DNA from: CAYRFQ01 sp964423615
GTDB lineage: Bacteria; Planctomycetota; Planctomycetia; Gemmatales; Gemmataceae
Reading direction: 5' to 3'
NCBI GenBank assembly: GCA_964423615.1
Contig: CAYRFQ010000001.1
Span: 248,001 to 312,000, forward strand
DNA: 64,000 bases
Shown: positions 54,046-62,902 of the stretch, in pieces
How the letters are laid out: each line of letters opens with the position of its first letter
How positions within the stretch are numbered: the stretch's first letter is position 1
Notes under the pieces: generated by a model
The model's input: only the letters and a program-made list of their open reading frames with translations
Told to the model about the DNA's origin: nothing
Database searches by the model: none
Position numbers and translations under genes: made by a program

Positions 54046-54915
54046 TCAGGTTACCTCGCGTAAGCACTCCAAAAACTTTTTGCAAAGCTTCGATTGAAAT
54101 CGGTAGGGATTCCAACACACAACGATCGTTCTGGTGGGTCGCTCTCGGAGTGACAAGTAGACTCGTTCGTCACTGACATCGGTTTGAGCTGCCAGTGCGG
54201 GGATGAGAGAAATGCCCTGACCAAGTCCCACCAGCGTTTGAATAGTAGTGAGTTGGCTCACTCGCCCGAGGGCAACGGGATGAAACGCATTTTGCTCGCA
54301 AAAGATGGTGACGTTGTTTGAAAGACAGTGAGTTTCGTTGAGCAATAAAAACGGTTCTGTTTTGATCCCACTGACGTCCGGATTCTGTGTAGCGGCCAGG
54401 GGATGTTCTTTTGGTACCAGAAGAAGTAGTTCCTCGTCGAACAACTCCTCGGTTTCTAAATATTTTGTATCGATCGGCAATGCCAACAGCCCAAGGTCGA
54501 TTTCGCCTTGGCTGCACCGCTTGACCAATACGTCTGTTGTATCTTCGTTGATGATGACGTGAGCACCAGGCGACTGCTCACGAAACTTCTTTATGACTAC
54601 TGGCAAGAGATACGGGGCGAGTGTCGGAATTGCGGAAATGGTCAATCGTCCCGTCTGACCATCGTCGGTAATCTGGCTCTTGGCATCATCGACGAGTTGG
54701 AGAATTTTCTCGGCTCGGTAGAACAAAACCTCCCCAGCTTGGGTCAGCGTAACTCGTCGGCCTTGGCGTTCCAACACCGGTTGCCCTAGCTCTTCTTCGA
54801 GTTTCGCGACTTGTTGACTTATTGCCGGCTGTGAAATGCCACAGTCTTCGGCCGCTCGTGTGAAGTTACCGTGTTCGACGATTTTCAGGAAGTAGTGGAG
54901 TTGGTTGATGTCCAT
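54046..54915 (-). CDS. oxyR: LysR-type regulator, OxyR-like with redox cysteine pair
   Basis: The 289-residue product has the LysR helix-turn-helix (GNFTRAAEDCGISQPAISQQVAKLEEELG) and a periplasmic-binding-like sensor domain. C197 and C206 in LNETHCLSNNVTIFC match the spacing (nine residues) and context of E. coli OxyR C199/C208 (HCLRDQAMGFC), the disulfide pair that senses H2O2. It should therefore activate peroxide defence genes. No catalase or peroxidase gene is adjacent; the divergent side has no gene until far beyond. Confidence 0.88.
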   Translation of the reverse strand: MDINQLHYFLKIVEHGNFTRAAEDCGISQPAISQQVAKLEEELGQPVLERQGRRVTLTQAGEVLFYRAEKILQLVDDAKSQITDDGQTGRLTISAIPTLAPYLLPVVIKKFREQSPGAHVIINEDTTDVLVKRCSQGEIDLGLLALPIDTKYLETEELFDEELLLLVPKEHPLAATQNPDVSGIKTEPFLLLNETHCLSNNVTIFCEQNAFHPVALGRVSQLTTIQTLVGLGQGISLIPALAAQTDVSDERVYLSLRERPTRTIVVCWNPYRFQSKLCKKFLECLREVT

Positions 54916-55222
54916 TGTTAGTTAGTTTTCGACAAGGGTTTTTCTCTGTTGTAGTTGTACACGCCGAAAACTAACAGGATACACCTTCATGCACTTCACG
55001 GAGACTTGTGTTAGCAGGTTTGGTGCCTTGAATCTGTTTCACTCATTTTGGCGATTTGCGTCCAATTGCCAACGGCTCGAAGTGGGTCTTGATCTTTGCC
55101 ATTTGGATTTGCCGGAAAAGCGTGAACCGCTTTTCGTTGAGTGGAACGCCAACGACTCGCATATCATCGCTAATCGACGACTGCATTGTTGAATAATAGG
55201 TTTTGATCTCCGGTACTCCATC
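54916..55222. other. Intergenic region, no gene seen
   Basis: About 307 bp between oxyR and the lipoprotein gene, both on the minus strand. It should hold the oxyR promoter; no clear operator was recognised. Confidence 0.45.
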
Positions 55223-56113
55223 CTACCATCGATCATGGATTGCCCACGTAGAAGGGCCTTGAGGTTTTCGAAGAATGGACACGTTGTTCGGTTGCGTGCG
55301 GGAGCTTGTTGGCTTCGAGTGTCTAGGAGAACCGGAGCCCTTTCGTGGTGGCTTGGGTGATCCGGAAAAAGTCCCCTGTGAAGGAGGCGTTTTGTGACAA
55401 GTATTGTCCGGGGCACTGGTCCAGGTTATGGACTCAGGTGGCTCCTCACGGTATGGGAACGTCGGAGCCCTTCGAACCCTTGTTGCCGGGTAAGTTTGCA
55501 GGTCCGTCAAAGGCGCCTGTCGCCGAGGCCCAGTGCCAACGACGAACCGGTCGGACAACAAAGCCGAACCAGAGATGGGCACAGCTTCCCAAACCAGTCG
55601 GCTGGTTTTCAACTCGTAGGCAAACATGACCAGTTTGACGACGGATGATTGGTACACTGCTCGAAACAGGTTGGGGGCTGATTCCGGCCTGGAAATACTC
55701 AGACCTGCTAAATTCAAATCGCCACCTTGAAAACCGATAATGAAATCTCTTTGATCCGTGCCATAGGCCGCCAGAGCCACGACCAGAATCAATTTGGCAT
55801 CTTTTTTCTCGTCCTTAAGTATTACACCATGTCGGAGTAAGTTTCTCTGGAGTGTGGCGATCACCCATCCTTTGTCAGCGGCTTCAATTTGGTTTGTGTC
55901 GAGGAACACGGATGAGCCTCGGAGTGGGTGTAAATCGACGTTGTTTAAGACTTGGTCCCAGGTATTAGTTAGCAGGAGTTGTTCTGTGCCCGAACGAGGC
56001 GTCCCAGTCCGCCCCATCGTCGAACAACCGTAAGTTCCGAGGAGCATGCCGACCAGAATCAACATCCTGAGAGAGGGGCTCTTCGAGAGTTTGCCAGGTG
56101 TGGCAATCGTCAT
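55223..56113 (-). CDS. Putative lipoprotein, DUF6655-like
   Basis: The 296-residue product has a lipoprotein signal (MLILVGMLLGTYGC, lipobox TYGC) and a domain beginning TGTPRSGTEQLLLTNTWDQVLNNVDLHPLRGSSVFLD, then DKGWVIATLQRNLLRHGVILKDEKKDAKLILVV and YGTDQRDFIIG, which I recognise as DUF6655-like; function unknown. After about residue 220 it becomes Pro/Ser/Lys-rich and disordered. It is probably anchored to a membrane and faces the periplasm. Confidence 0.78.
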   Translation of the reverse strand: MTIATPGKLSKSPSLRMLILVGMLLGTYGCSTMGRTGTPRSGTEQLLLTNTWDQVLNNVDLHPLRGSSVFLDTNQIEAADKGWVIATLQRNLLRHGVILKDEKKDAKLILVVALAAYGTDQRDFIIGFQGGDLNLAGLSISRPESAPNLFRAVYQSSVVKLVMFAYELKTSRLVWEAVPISGSALLSDRFVVGTGPRRQAPLTDLQTYPATRVRRAPTFPYREEPPESITWTSAPDNTCHKTPPSQGTFSGSPKPPRKGSGSPRHSKPTSSRTQPNNVSILRKPQGPSTWAIHDRW

Positions 56114-57424
56114 TTTTTCCGTCCTCTCCGAAACCTCAGAATTCTAGTTGATGTGCGCTCGTCGGGGACCAACACGCCACGAATCGCGTGGATGCTTCAT
56201 AAATGAGTATCGGACGAGAATGGTTGCTTCAGCCAATAAAACTGGTTATGTCAATCACAACATTTACGAAAAATACGACTACTGATGACTTTGGGTAAGA
56301 AAAATCAAATGCCATCGTGGGTTGGACATCGATAGAACCTCTCGGCAGTCGTTGGGGAATCGAAGTCGTCTCGACTAAAAGAATCGGGCTCTAATCCGGT
56401 CGGAGCACTTGTCCAACGAAAAAGCTCGAAAGGCCAAGCGGTGCTGATTGGTGCTTTTGCGAATGAGGATTGCAAGGCGAGCAGTTGTCGGGGTTCTCGC
56501 TCTCGTGTATTGCTGGGTCGTTGGATCAATCAGTGTCAGTTCTTGACGGTCTGTGCACCGAATAGGGGGGCGAGAGTGTGGTCAAGGCGCGATTGTAGTA
56601 GTATCGCAAATTGGATGACTGTTTGTTCGAGTGGAGTAGGGGTGGTTGAGCGGGAGCGGGAGCAATAGTGATCGATTTCGCGTTCCAAGGGATAATTTTG
56701 GGAATTCGACGATTTTTGCGAAAATGACGCGGCGTTCAATCCTATTGTATTATGGAGACCTGCGCGCAAGAGCGGTCCAAGAACTCGAAAATGAGCCCAA
56801 ATGGCTGTTTTTCGAGGGTCCGTTTTCCACAAGTCATTGAATAACAAGCACATGCGGAAATAGAGGGGTGTCAAAAAGGTGCAATTTAGGCGCAAGTTTA
56901 CTACAAGTTTAGCGCAGGTTTACTACAAGTTTAGTGCAGTTTTAGCGCAGATTTCTGTCATTTTTGGACCGGTTTTTGTCAGGAAATTGTGGGGTCTCGG
57001 ACGGGATGAAAATGGGGATGGGAAATTTGATACGTTTTTTTGAAAAAAATCGGAGCGTCGTTTCGTTCCCGTTTCTGGCTTACCGGCGCGGCCCGGCTAC
57101 AAACTCGCACATGTCAGAAGGTCACCTGACTCAGAGCTGACAATTGTTGAATCGATTGGCTTGAGCGAAGCCATGTTCTGCCTACTCTTGTTCTTCCAAC
57201 GTGGTGTGAATTGCGCGATTTAGGTGTCCGCTTATCCGCGGGATTCGGAGATGTTCAAAGGCGTGGTTCCGATAGCATCGATGTTGTGATTTAATGCAGA
57301 GCAAGTCTGGAGATGGACTGAAAGCCTTCGCTTTGAAATTCAGTAAGATGGTGGGAGGCATTGGGTCGGAACACATGGCAGGTCGCCGATTCAATGGAAA
57401 ATCACATGCGCAAGGAGAAGAGTG
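56114..57424. other. Long intergenic region with tandem repeats
   Basis: A 1.3-kb gap, the longest in the window. It holds the 22-bp tandem repeat at 56896-56950. Short open frames on both strands have no family resemblance and no good ribosome-binding sites. It may include a decayed gene; I cannot identify one. Confidence 0.5.
56896..56950. repeat. 22-bp tandem direct repeat
   Basis: Two 22-bp units starting GTTTACTACAAG (56896-56917 and 56918-56939) differ by one base and are followed by a half unit TTTTAGCGCAG. A direct-repeat array of this length can be a protein-binding site array; it is too short and unspaced for CRISPR. Confidence 0.85.
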
Positions 57425-59473
57425 ATGCAGCGGTTCGGAGTGATCTACGTTGTGACGGCTTTGTTGTTTGGGGGCCAAGTCAGTCTCTCCGAAGGCCACA
57501 CGAATCCTGCTCCAACGGGCCAAGACGAAGAAAAAAAAGAAACCAAGAAATCATCTCAATCTTCTACTACCAACGAGATCACGGAAGCTGAAAAAATCGG
57601 CTCTCTTGTGATTGGGCTCGATCAGGACAAGAAGTCGCTTCTAGAGATCGAGAATAAGCTCCGCGATCCGCAAGGGTCCTATGCGACCGCCGAGAAACGT
57701 TTCGTTGAGGCAGAGAAGCGACGCGATGATCTTGCCAGCGAAATCGAGAAGGTGAAAAAAGCAAAGGACAAGCAAATAGTAAAAAAGCTACAAGCCGAAG
57801 CCGAGAAGCACGAGAAGGAATGGCAAGAAGCACGAGCGGCGTTCAACTTGCAAATTCGCGAGTTGAAATCCCTCCAGAAGCAAGCGAGCACGCTTCGATC
57901 CAAGATTAAACAAGACCAACTCGCCCTGGATAGGTTGAAAGGAATCGTCCCGCCACCCGAACCGACATCCAAAACGCCGAATTCACAGAACCAAAAGTCT
58001 GATAAGGACGAAAAAAGTTCTCCACCTTCCCAAATGATCCCTGGCCTTCCTCTGGTACCAGGCAACAAAACTAATCCACCCAAGGATGAGAAACAGCAGC
58101 CGCTTGTTCCGGCCAAAGAAGACGACAAGGAAGCAAAGAAACTTCGGCAAAAAATCGAAAAGGCAGAATCGGCACTCAACGAGGCCAGGGAGAACGAAAC
58201 TTCCGTTGCCGAACGACTCAAGGCGCATCGTGCAGTCATTGCTGCACAAGAAGAACTTGTGCAGTCTTCTCGTGAACAGCTCGATTTGGCAGATACGAAA
58301 ATTCAAGAGCTTAATGCCGAGATTAAAAAGAAGGAACAGATAGCATCCGACGAAGCCAAGAGAGAGCTTCGCAAACTCAATCAGGAACTCAGCGCGGCGA
58401 CATCGAACTTTTCAAAGCAACGGACTGAGTTGAAAGTCGACGTCGAGAAGCTGCAGAAACTCAAAGCACGCGAAACCGAGCTATTGAATGAGCAGGTCAC
58501 GGCGAATCGCGAACGCGAACGTCGTGAAAAACAAGTTCAGAAGGCAAAACAAGAACTGACCGCTCTGGAGAATCCATTCACGCTGCGTAACATCCTGCGG
58601 TGGGGTTACCGCCACGGACCACGTTTGGTTGGGATACTAATCGGCATCGGTTTGTTACTCCTTGTTGTACGCCTCATGACTCACCGGATCATAAACACTT
58701 TGCTACAAAGGGACCGGAAACAAAAATCCGAAGTCCAACGAGTCGAACGAGTCAAAACGATGGTGGGAGTCATCCGTACAACTCTCACTTGGAGCATCAT
58801 AGGAATTGGGTTGTTAATGATGCTCGGGGAAATTGGTGTGCCTATCACTCCGTTAATGGGAGGAGCAGCCGTTTTCGGACTAGCCATTTCGTTTGCGTCC
58901 CAGAATCTCATCCGGGACTTTTTTACCGGGTTTAATATCCTCGCAGAGGACCAGTATGGTATTGGCGACTTTATTAAGATCGGGGACATCACTGGGTCGG
59001 TAGAGCGAATGAACTTGCGGGTCACGACGTTGCGAGGACTCGACGGAACACTACATTTCATTCCTCACGGGAGCGTGACGACCGTGAGCAACATGACACA
59101 CACCTGGTCGCGAGCGTTGCTCAACATTGGCGTGGCCTACAAAGAGAATGTCGACCAGGTCATTCATGTGATCAAAGAGGTCGGCAAAGAACTGCGAGAG
59201 ACTTCAGATTTCCGGCCTCTCATTCTCGACGACCTCAACATGCTTGGAGTCGATGATTTTGGGGACTCTGCCATCATGATCAAGTTCTATGTGAAAACGA
59301 TGCCCAACAAACAATGGTTCGTCAAACGCGAACTAATGCGGCGAATCAAACTGAAGTTTGATGAATTGGGGATTGAAATTCCCTTCCCCCAACGGACAGT
59401 CTACCATCGTTATGAGGGCAATGGTTCACATCCTGGAGTAGAAATGCCCGATCATCATGAAGAGGTCTCGTAG
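57425..59473 (+). CDS. MscS-family mechanosensitive channel with long coiled coil
   Basis: The 682-residue product has a signal-like N-terminus (MQRFGVIYVVTALLFGGQVSLSEG), then a long charged region rich in K, E and Q (about 25-390) with strong coiled-coil character, interrupted by a Pro-rich patch (about 170-220). Three membrane helices follow (VGILIGIGLLLLVVRLM, SIIGIGLLMMLGEIG, and the pore helix MGGAAVFGLAISFASQNLIRDFFTG), then the MscS beta and C-terminal domains (FNILAEDQYGIGDFIKIG, GTLHFIPHGSVTTVSN). It resembles the long MscK-type layout. ATG 57425 has AAGGAG upstream. It should relieve osmotic stress. Confidence 0.9.
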   Translation: MQRFGVIYVVTALLFGGQVSLSEGHTNPAPTGQDEEKKETKKSSQSSTTNEITEAEKIGSLVIGLDQDKKSLLEIENKLRDPQGSYATAEKRFVEAEKRRDDLASEIEKVKKAKDKQIVKKLQAEAEKHEKEWQEARAAFNLQIRELKSLQKQASTLRSKIKQDQLALDRLKGIVPPPEPTSKTPNSQNQKSDKDEKSSPPSQMIPGLPLVPGNKTNPPKDEKQQPLVPAKEDDKEAKKLRQKIEKAESALNEARENETSVAERLKAHRAVIAAQEELVQSSREQLDLADTKIQELNAEIKKKEQIASDEAKRELRKLNQELSAATSNFSKQRTELKVDVEKLQKLKARETELLNEQVTANRERERREKQVQKAKQELTALENPFTLRNILRWGYRHGPRLVGILIGIGLLLLVVRLMTHRIINTLLQRDRKQKSEVQRVERVKTMVGVIRTTLTWSIIGIGLLMMLGEIGVPITPLMGGAAVFGLAISFASQNLIRDFFTGFNILAEDQYGIGDFIKIGDITGSVERMNLRVTTLRGLDGTLHFIPHGSVTTVSNMTHTWSRALLNIGVAYKENVDQVIHVIKEVGKELRETSDFRPLILDDLNMLGVDDFGDSAIMIKFYVKTMPNKQWFVKRELMRRIKLKFDELGIEIPFPQRTVYHRYEGNGSHPGVEMPDHHEEVS

Positions 59474-59506
59474 GGTGAACTCGCCTCGTTTTCTATGAAG
59501 AGGATG

Positions 59507-59530
59507 GCACACCATGTCTTTTTGGTGTGC
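59507..59530. terminator. Hairpin after the MscS-type gene
   Basis: GCACACCA and TGGTGTGC form a perfect 8-bp stem over an 8-base loop that includes TTTT. The U-tract after the stem is poor, so function as a terminator is uncertain. Confidence 0.35.
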
Positions 59531-59638
59531 TTATCGACGACTCTACTCCTCACCCACTATAAAACCCGTAACCTAGCAATCATCGGTTTTCTGTTCTTCA
59601 TACCACTGAAACTTTGGTCACAAGACAACCAGTCCTCA

Positions 59639-61123
59639 TCAGTTCTCATTCCCAAACGCCCACAAATGGTTCGAGGTCCTCAGATAAATACGCCCATCGA
59701 CCAGTGCAGGAGTGGCGACGACTCGCTCCCTCAGATCGTTACGGCCGATCATCCGAAAAGTCTTCCCAGCCGTGAACACGCTGACGACTCCGCTGAACGA
59801 GGTCGCGTAAACTTTGTGATCTCCAACAACGGGAGAAGAAAAATACGCGCCGGTGGCCCCGAGTCGCTGCTGGTAGTATTGCTTTCCGGTCTTAGCGTCG
59901 AGGCACGTTACCAGTCCACCCTCCCGGACCAAATAGACCAGGCCTTGGTGGTGGAGAGGAGACGTACATTCAGGAATGAATCGCTTCTGTTTCCAAACGA
60001 CGTGTGTCTTGCTCACATTTCCTTTGCCGCCAGGCTTGATGGCTAAGAGTCCGTGTTCGGGTTCCACGTCCCATTCCGCTTCCAAGGCCTTCCATTCGTT
60101 CGAATCAAGTGTCTTGTCTTTATTTTTGTCGAACAAGCGGAAAAAGTAATGGGCGAAAACAGTTGCGTTTACGTTGTTGACTTGCTTGCGTTCGAGCAAC
60201 ACGATGTTCTTCGGGAATTCGGTTTGCTGGAGCTTGTTGTCTTTGTTCTTGTCATGGTTTTGGAGCAGTTCCGCGAACTTTGGCAACGGGATACGCTCGT
60301 CGGCTTCGCCACGATGTATCCAAGTCGAGACGAACACAAGCTCGCTACCAACTACCGGAGTCGCACAAGCGGTCGATTTGATCGGAATCCGCCACAGCTC
60401 TTTTCCATCCTTGAGAGAGCAACCGAAAATTCGCTCGGGTGTGTGTAAAACGATTTCTTTAGTCCCGTTGTGGTGCCAAACAACAGGTGTGGCATAACCT
60501 TCGATTCCTGGGAGTCTTTCTTGCTTCCACACTGTTTTTCCAGACTGGCGATCGACCGCCAAGAGATACGAGTTGTCCACGAAATCACAACTGAGAATCA
60601 CCAGTTCCCCCACCACGATCGGAGACGTCCCGGTACCAAACCGAGTCCGAGGAACAGGAAGCTGTCGCTCCCAAATTAGCTTACCTTGGAAGTCGTAGCA
60701 GATAAGACCATACGAGCCAAAGTAAACATAGACCTGACTGCCATCAGTCGTTGGTGTGGAAGTTGCGGGGCTACTGACCTTGTGGTGTCGTTCGATTCGA
60801 TCGACTGAAATGCTGCGCTGCCAGCGAACCTTGCCCGTTCGACGATCGAGACAGAGAGTCTCAAGCTGGCGTTTGTTCTTGTCCGCTCCGGTAAGGAACA
60901 CGAAGTCGCCCCAGACGCACGGAGAACTGTCACCAACGGGGACCGCGACTTTCCAAGAAAGATTGTGCTTCGGTCCGAATTTAGTTGGGAGCGGCTTATC
61001 GTCAGAACTGATGCCAAGCCCGCCAACACCTCGGAACTGTGGCCATCGCAGTTGTTGTCCATCTGCGACATTCCCAAACCAAATCAGGAAAGCAACGATG
61101 GCAATAGAGCATGTTCGACTCAT
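59639..61123 (-). CDS. Exported PQQ-type beta-propeller protein with EF-hands
   Basis: The 494-residue product has a signal peptide (MSRTCSIAIVAFLIWFGNVADG) followed by WPQFRGVGGLGIS, the usual opening of these propellers, and blade motifs (CLDRRTGKVRWQRS, AVDRQSGKTVWKQE, CLDAKTGKQYYQQR). Inserted at about residues 285-350 are two EF-hand loops, DKNKDNKLQQTEF and DKNKDKTLDSNEW, which should bind calcium. It is convergent with the MscS-type gene. The role is unknown; such proteins are abundant in planctomycetes. Confidence 0.88.
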   Translation of the reverse strand: MSRTCSIAIVAFLIWFGNVADGQQLRWPQFRGVGGLGISSDDKPLPTKFGPKHNLSWKVAVPVGDSSPCVWGDFVFLTGADKNKRQLETLCLDRRTGKVRWQRSISVDRIERHHKVSSPATSTPTTDGSQVYVYFGSYGLICYDFQGKLIWERQLPVPRTRFGTGTSPIVVGELVILSCDFVDNSYLLAVDRQSGKTVWKQERLPGIEGYATPVVWHHNGTKEIVLHTPERIFGCSLKDGKELWRIPIKSTACATPVVGSELVFVSTWIHRGEADERIPLPKFAELLQNHDKNKDNKLQQTEFPKNIVLLERKQVNNVNATVFAHYFFRLFDKNKDKTLDSNEWKALEAEWDVEPEHGLLAIKPGGKGNVSKTHVVWKQKRFIPECTSPLHHQGLVYLVREGGLVTCLDAKTGKQYYQQRLGATGAYFSSPVVGDHKVYATSFSGVVSVFTAGKTFRMIGRNDLRERVVATPALVDGRIYLRTSNHLWAFGNEN

Positions 61124-61371
61124 GTTCTTTTCCCCCTCACTTGTCCAGAATGCGATTCGAAAGTCATTTTACCGTTTTCCTTGTTTCTGTATTAGCTTTC
61201 GAATAACTTGAAGAGCTGCCCCGGATTGATCGTTAAAAATGAACCAAGTTTCCCAAACTGTAGCGGAGGAAACCATTTGCAAATTTGGGAAATTTAGTTA
61301 ATCTGGATCAGCCTGATGCTCGGTGTGCTTGTGCATTCCACTTCCTGAATCTCCTACCGAGGTAAAACTAG

Positions 61372-62811
61372 ATGTCTGCTTCCAACCCTCAAACTAAACC
61401 TACCGACTTCAAACAACTCACAACAAGAAGCTTCGCGCTTGTTGGATTCTTGGCAGTTGTGTTCTCACTTATCGTTTTTACTTATCCTCACATCTCAAAG
61501 GAGAATACCGAGGACCAAACGGACGTTGCGGTAAAAGTCACGCGAGAACGGGAAACTGTTCAACCAACGGCTCCGCAGTGCATTACTACTCCTCGTCGAC
61601 CTTCGCAAGATAGTCAACCTCAACCTGTGGCGGTCGTTGCGTTACTTCCTGCGACGGTTACGCCGATCGATCTAGTTGCGTCTGGTGAAACCAAACTTGT
61701 CCGAGCCAATCTCAAAACTAACGCCAACGTTGAAGTTGCCCAACGCTTACTGTTTAACGAAATCGCTTCACTCGCCCACACCCTTTCCTTCCAAGACTTA
61801 GTCGTTCCGAACCAAAGTGAGCAAGGTACTAAAGGTACTGAAGAACCGAATAAACTGCCAGTAGTTACGCCAATTGGTGGGAATGCCAACCCAGGAGGAA
61901 ACGACAAGAAGGACACAACCTCGAACGGGAAAAAGAACGGAGGAAACGTAGTTCCCCCACAGGGTGGCAAGAAAAACGATGAGAAAAAAGGCAGCGGTAA
62001 GAAAAACGATAAGAAGAAGGGTCAGCCGGTTCAGCCTCCCAAAGGTGGGAAGCCCAAGGCAATTGATGCCAAGTTTGTGAAGAAGTTCCAAGATCACGTC
62101 GACGGGGTCAAAGATGGCACCACGGAAGATACCGCCATCAAAGCTCTCATGGATAAAAACGTGACGGTCTCTGCTCAGTGGAATGCGAAAAACAAGAAGA
62201 TGATCATCAAAGGTATTCCAGCCAAAGCAGGGGAACCAAAGGCCGCTATGATTCGCAAAATGCTAAGACAAAGCATCGACACGTATGTCGGTCAAGGAAA
62301 CTTTGCTCCCGCAGATGCCGCGAAAATTTTGGCGGCACAAATCGACCTCTTCGTACCAAGTGATCCGGTTAAGCAAAAACCGAAAACGCCGAAAAAAGGT
62401 GAGAAAATCCCGGGCCCAAAAACGACTCAGCCCGTACCATCTCCCAGTCCAACTCCATCAGTGATTCCGGGACATAGTTACGTTGTCCCGCAAGCCTACT
62501 CACCTTGTCTGCCAAGTTATTCCCCCATGGCACACGGGTACAGTTACATGCCGAGTTATAGTTATCCAGTCACGATGGGTGGTGGATATTATTCCACTTC
62601 TGGATGCTCTGGACTGCATTCAGGCTACCGCGGCTATACTTCCTATCCAGCCTACAACGGCTGTAGATCTTATCAGGTTCATGGTGGCTACAGTTACCCT
62701 GCAGCATATGGAGGTTGCTATTCGTATTCGAATTATGGTCGTTGCGGTTCCTATGCTCCGCGTGGATGTTTCGGCGGCCGTTTGTTTGGTCGACGTTCCC
62801 GCTGCTGGTAG
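61372..62811 (+). CDS. Membrane-anchored low-complexity protein with Gly/Tyr-rich C-terminus
   Basis: The 479-residue product has one N-terminal transmembrane segment (FALVGFLAVVFSLIVFTYP, about residues 22-40), a Lys/Gly-rich basic region (KKNDEKKGSGKKNDKKKG, about 198-220), a folded-looking middle (about 225-325) and a C-terminal 110 residues very rich in Gly, Tyr, Ser and Cys (GYRGYTSYPAYNGCRSYQ...). The tail resembles structural or surface proteins and ends with an Arg/Cys cluster. No known domain. It may be a cell-envelope component; this is inference from composition. Confidence 0.75.
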   Translation: MSASNPQTKPTDFKQLTTRSFALVGFLAVVFSLIVFTYPHISKENTEDQTDVAVKVTRERETVQPTAPQCITTPRRPSQDSQPQPVAVVALLPATVTPIDLVASGETKLVRANLKTNANVEVAQRLLFNEIASLAHTLSFQDLVVPNQSEQGTKGTEEPNKLPVVTPIGGNANPGGNDKKDTTSNGKKNGGNVVPPQGGKKNDEKKGSGKKNDKKKGQPVQPPKGGKPKAIDAKFVKKFQDHVDGVKDGTTEDTAIKALMDKNVTVSAQWNAKNKKMIIKGIPAKAGEPKAAMIRKMLRQSIDTYVGQGNFAPADAAKILAAQIDLFVPSDPVKQKPKTPKKGEKIPGPKTTQPVPSPSPTPSVIPGHSYVVPQAYSPCLPSYSPMAHGYSYMPSYSYPVTMGGGYYSTSGCSGLHSGYRGYTSYPAYNGCRSYQVHGGYSYPAAYGGCYSYSNYGRCGSYAPRGCFGGRLFGRRSRCW

Positions 62812-62902
62812 GAAGTCATTCCGATAGGTTGTAGAGAAAATGAGGTTCTTGGTGGTGGCCAAATCAATCCCTGGACTACCACCAATTACTTACTTTTACC
62901 AA

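Noticed and set aside
55039..55416. A 125-codon minus-strand frame between oxyR and the lipoprotein gene
   Set aside because: It overlaps the lipoprotein coding sequence in another frame and shows no conserved features.
56896..56950. CRISPR array
   Set aside because: The 22-bp units are directly adjacent without spacers.
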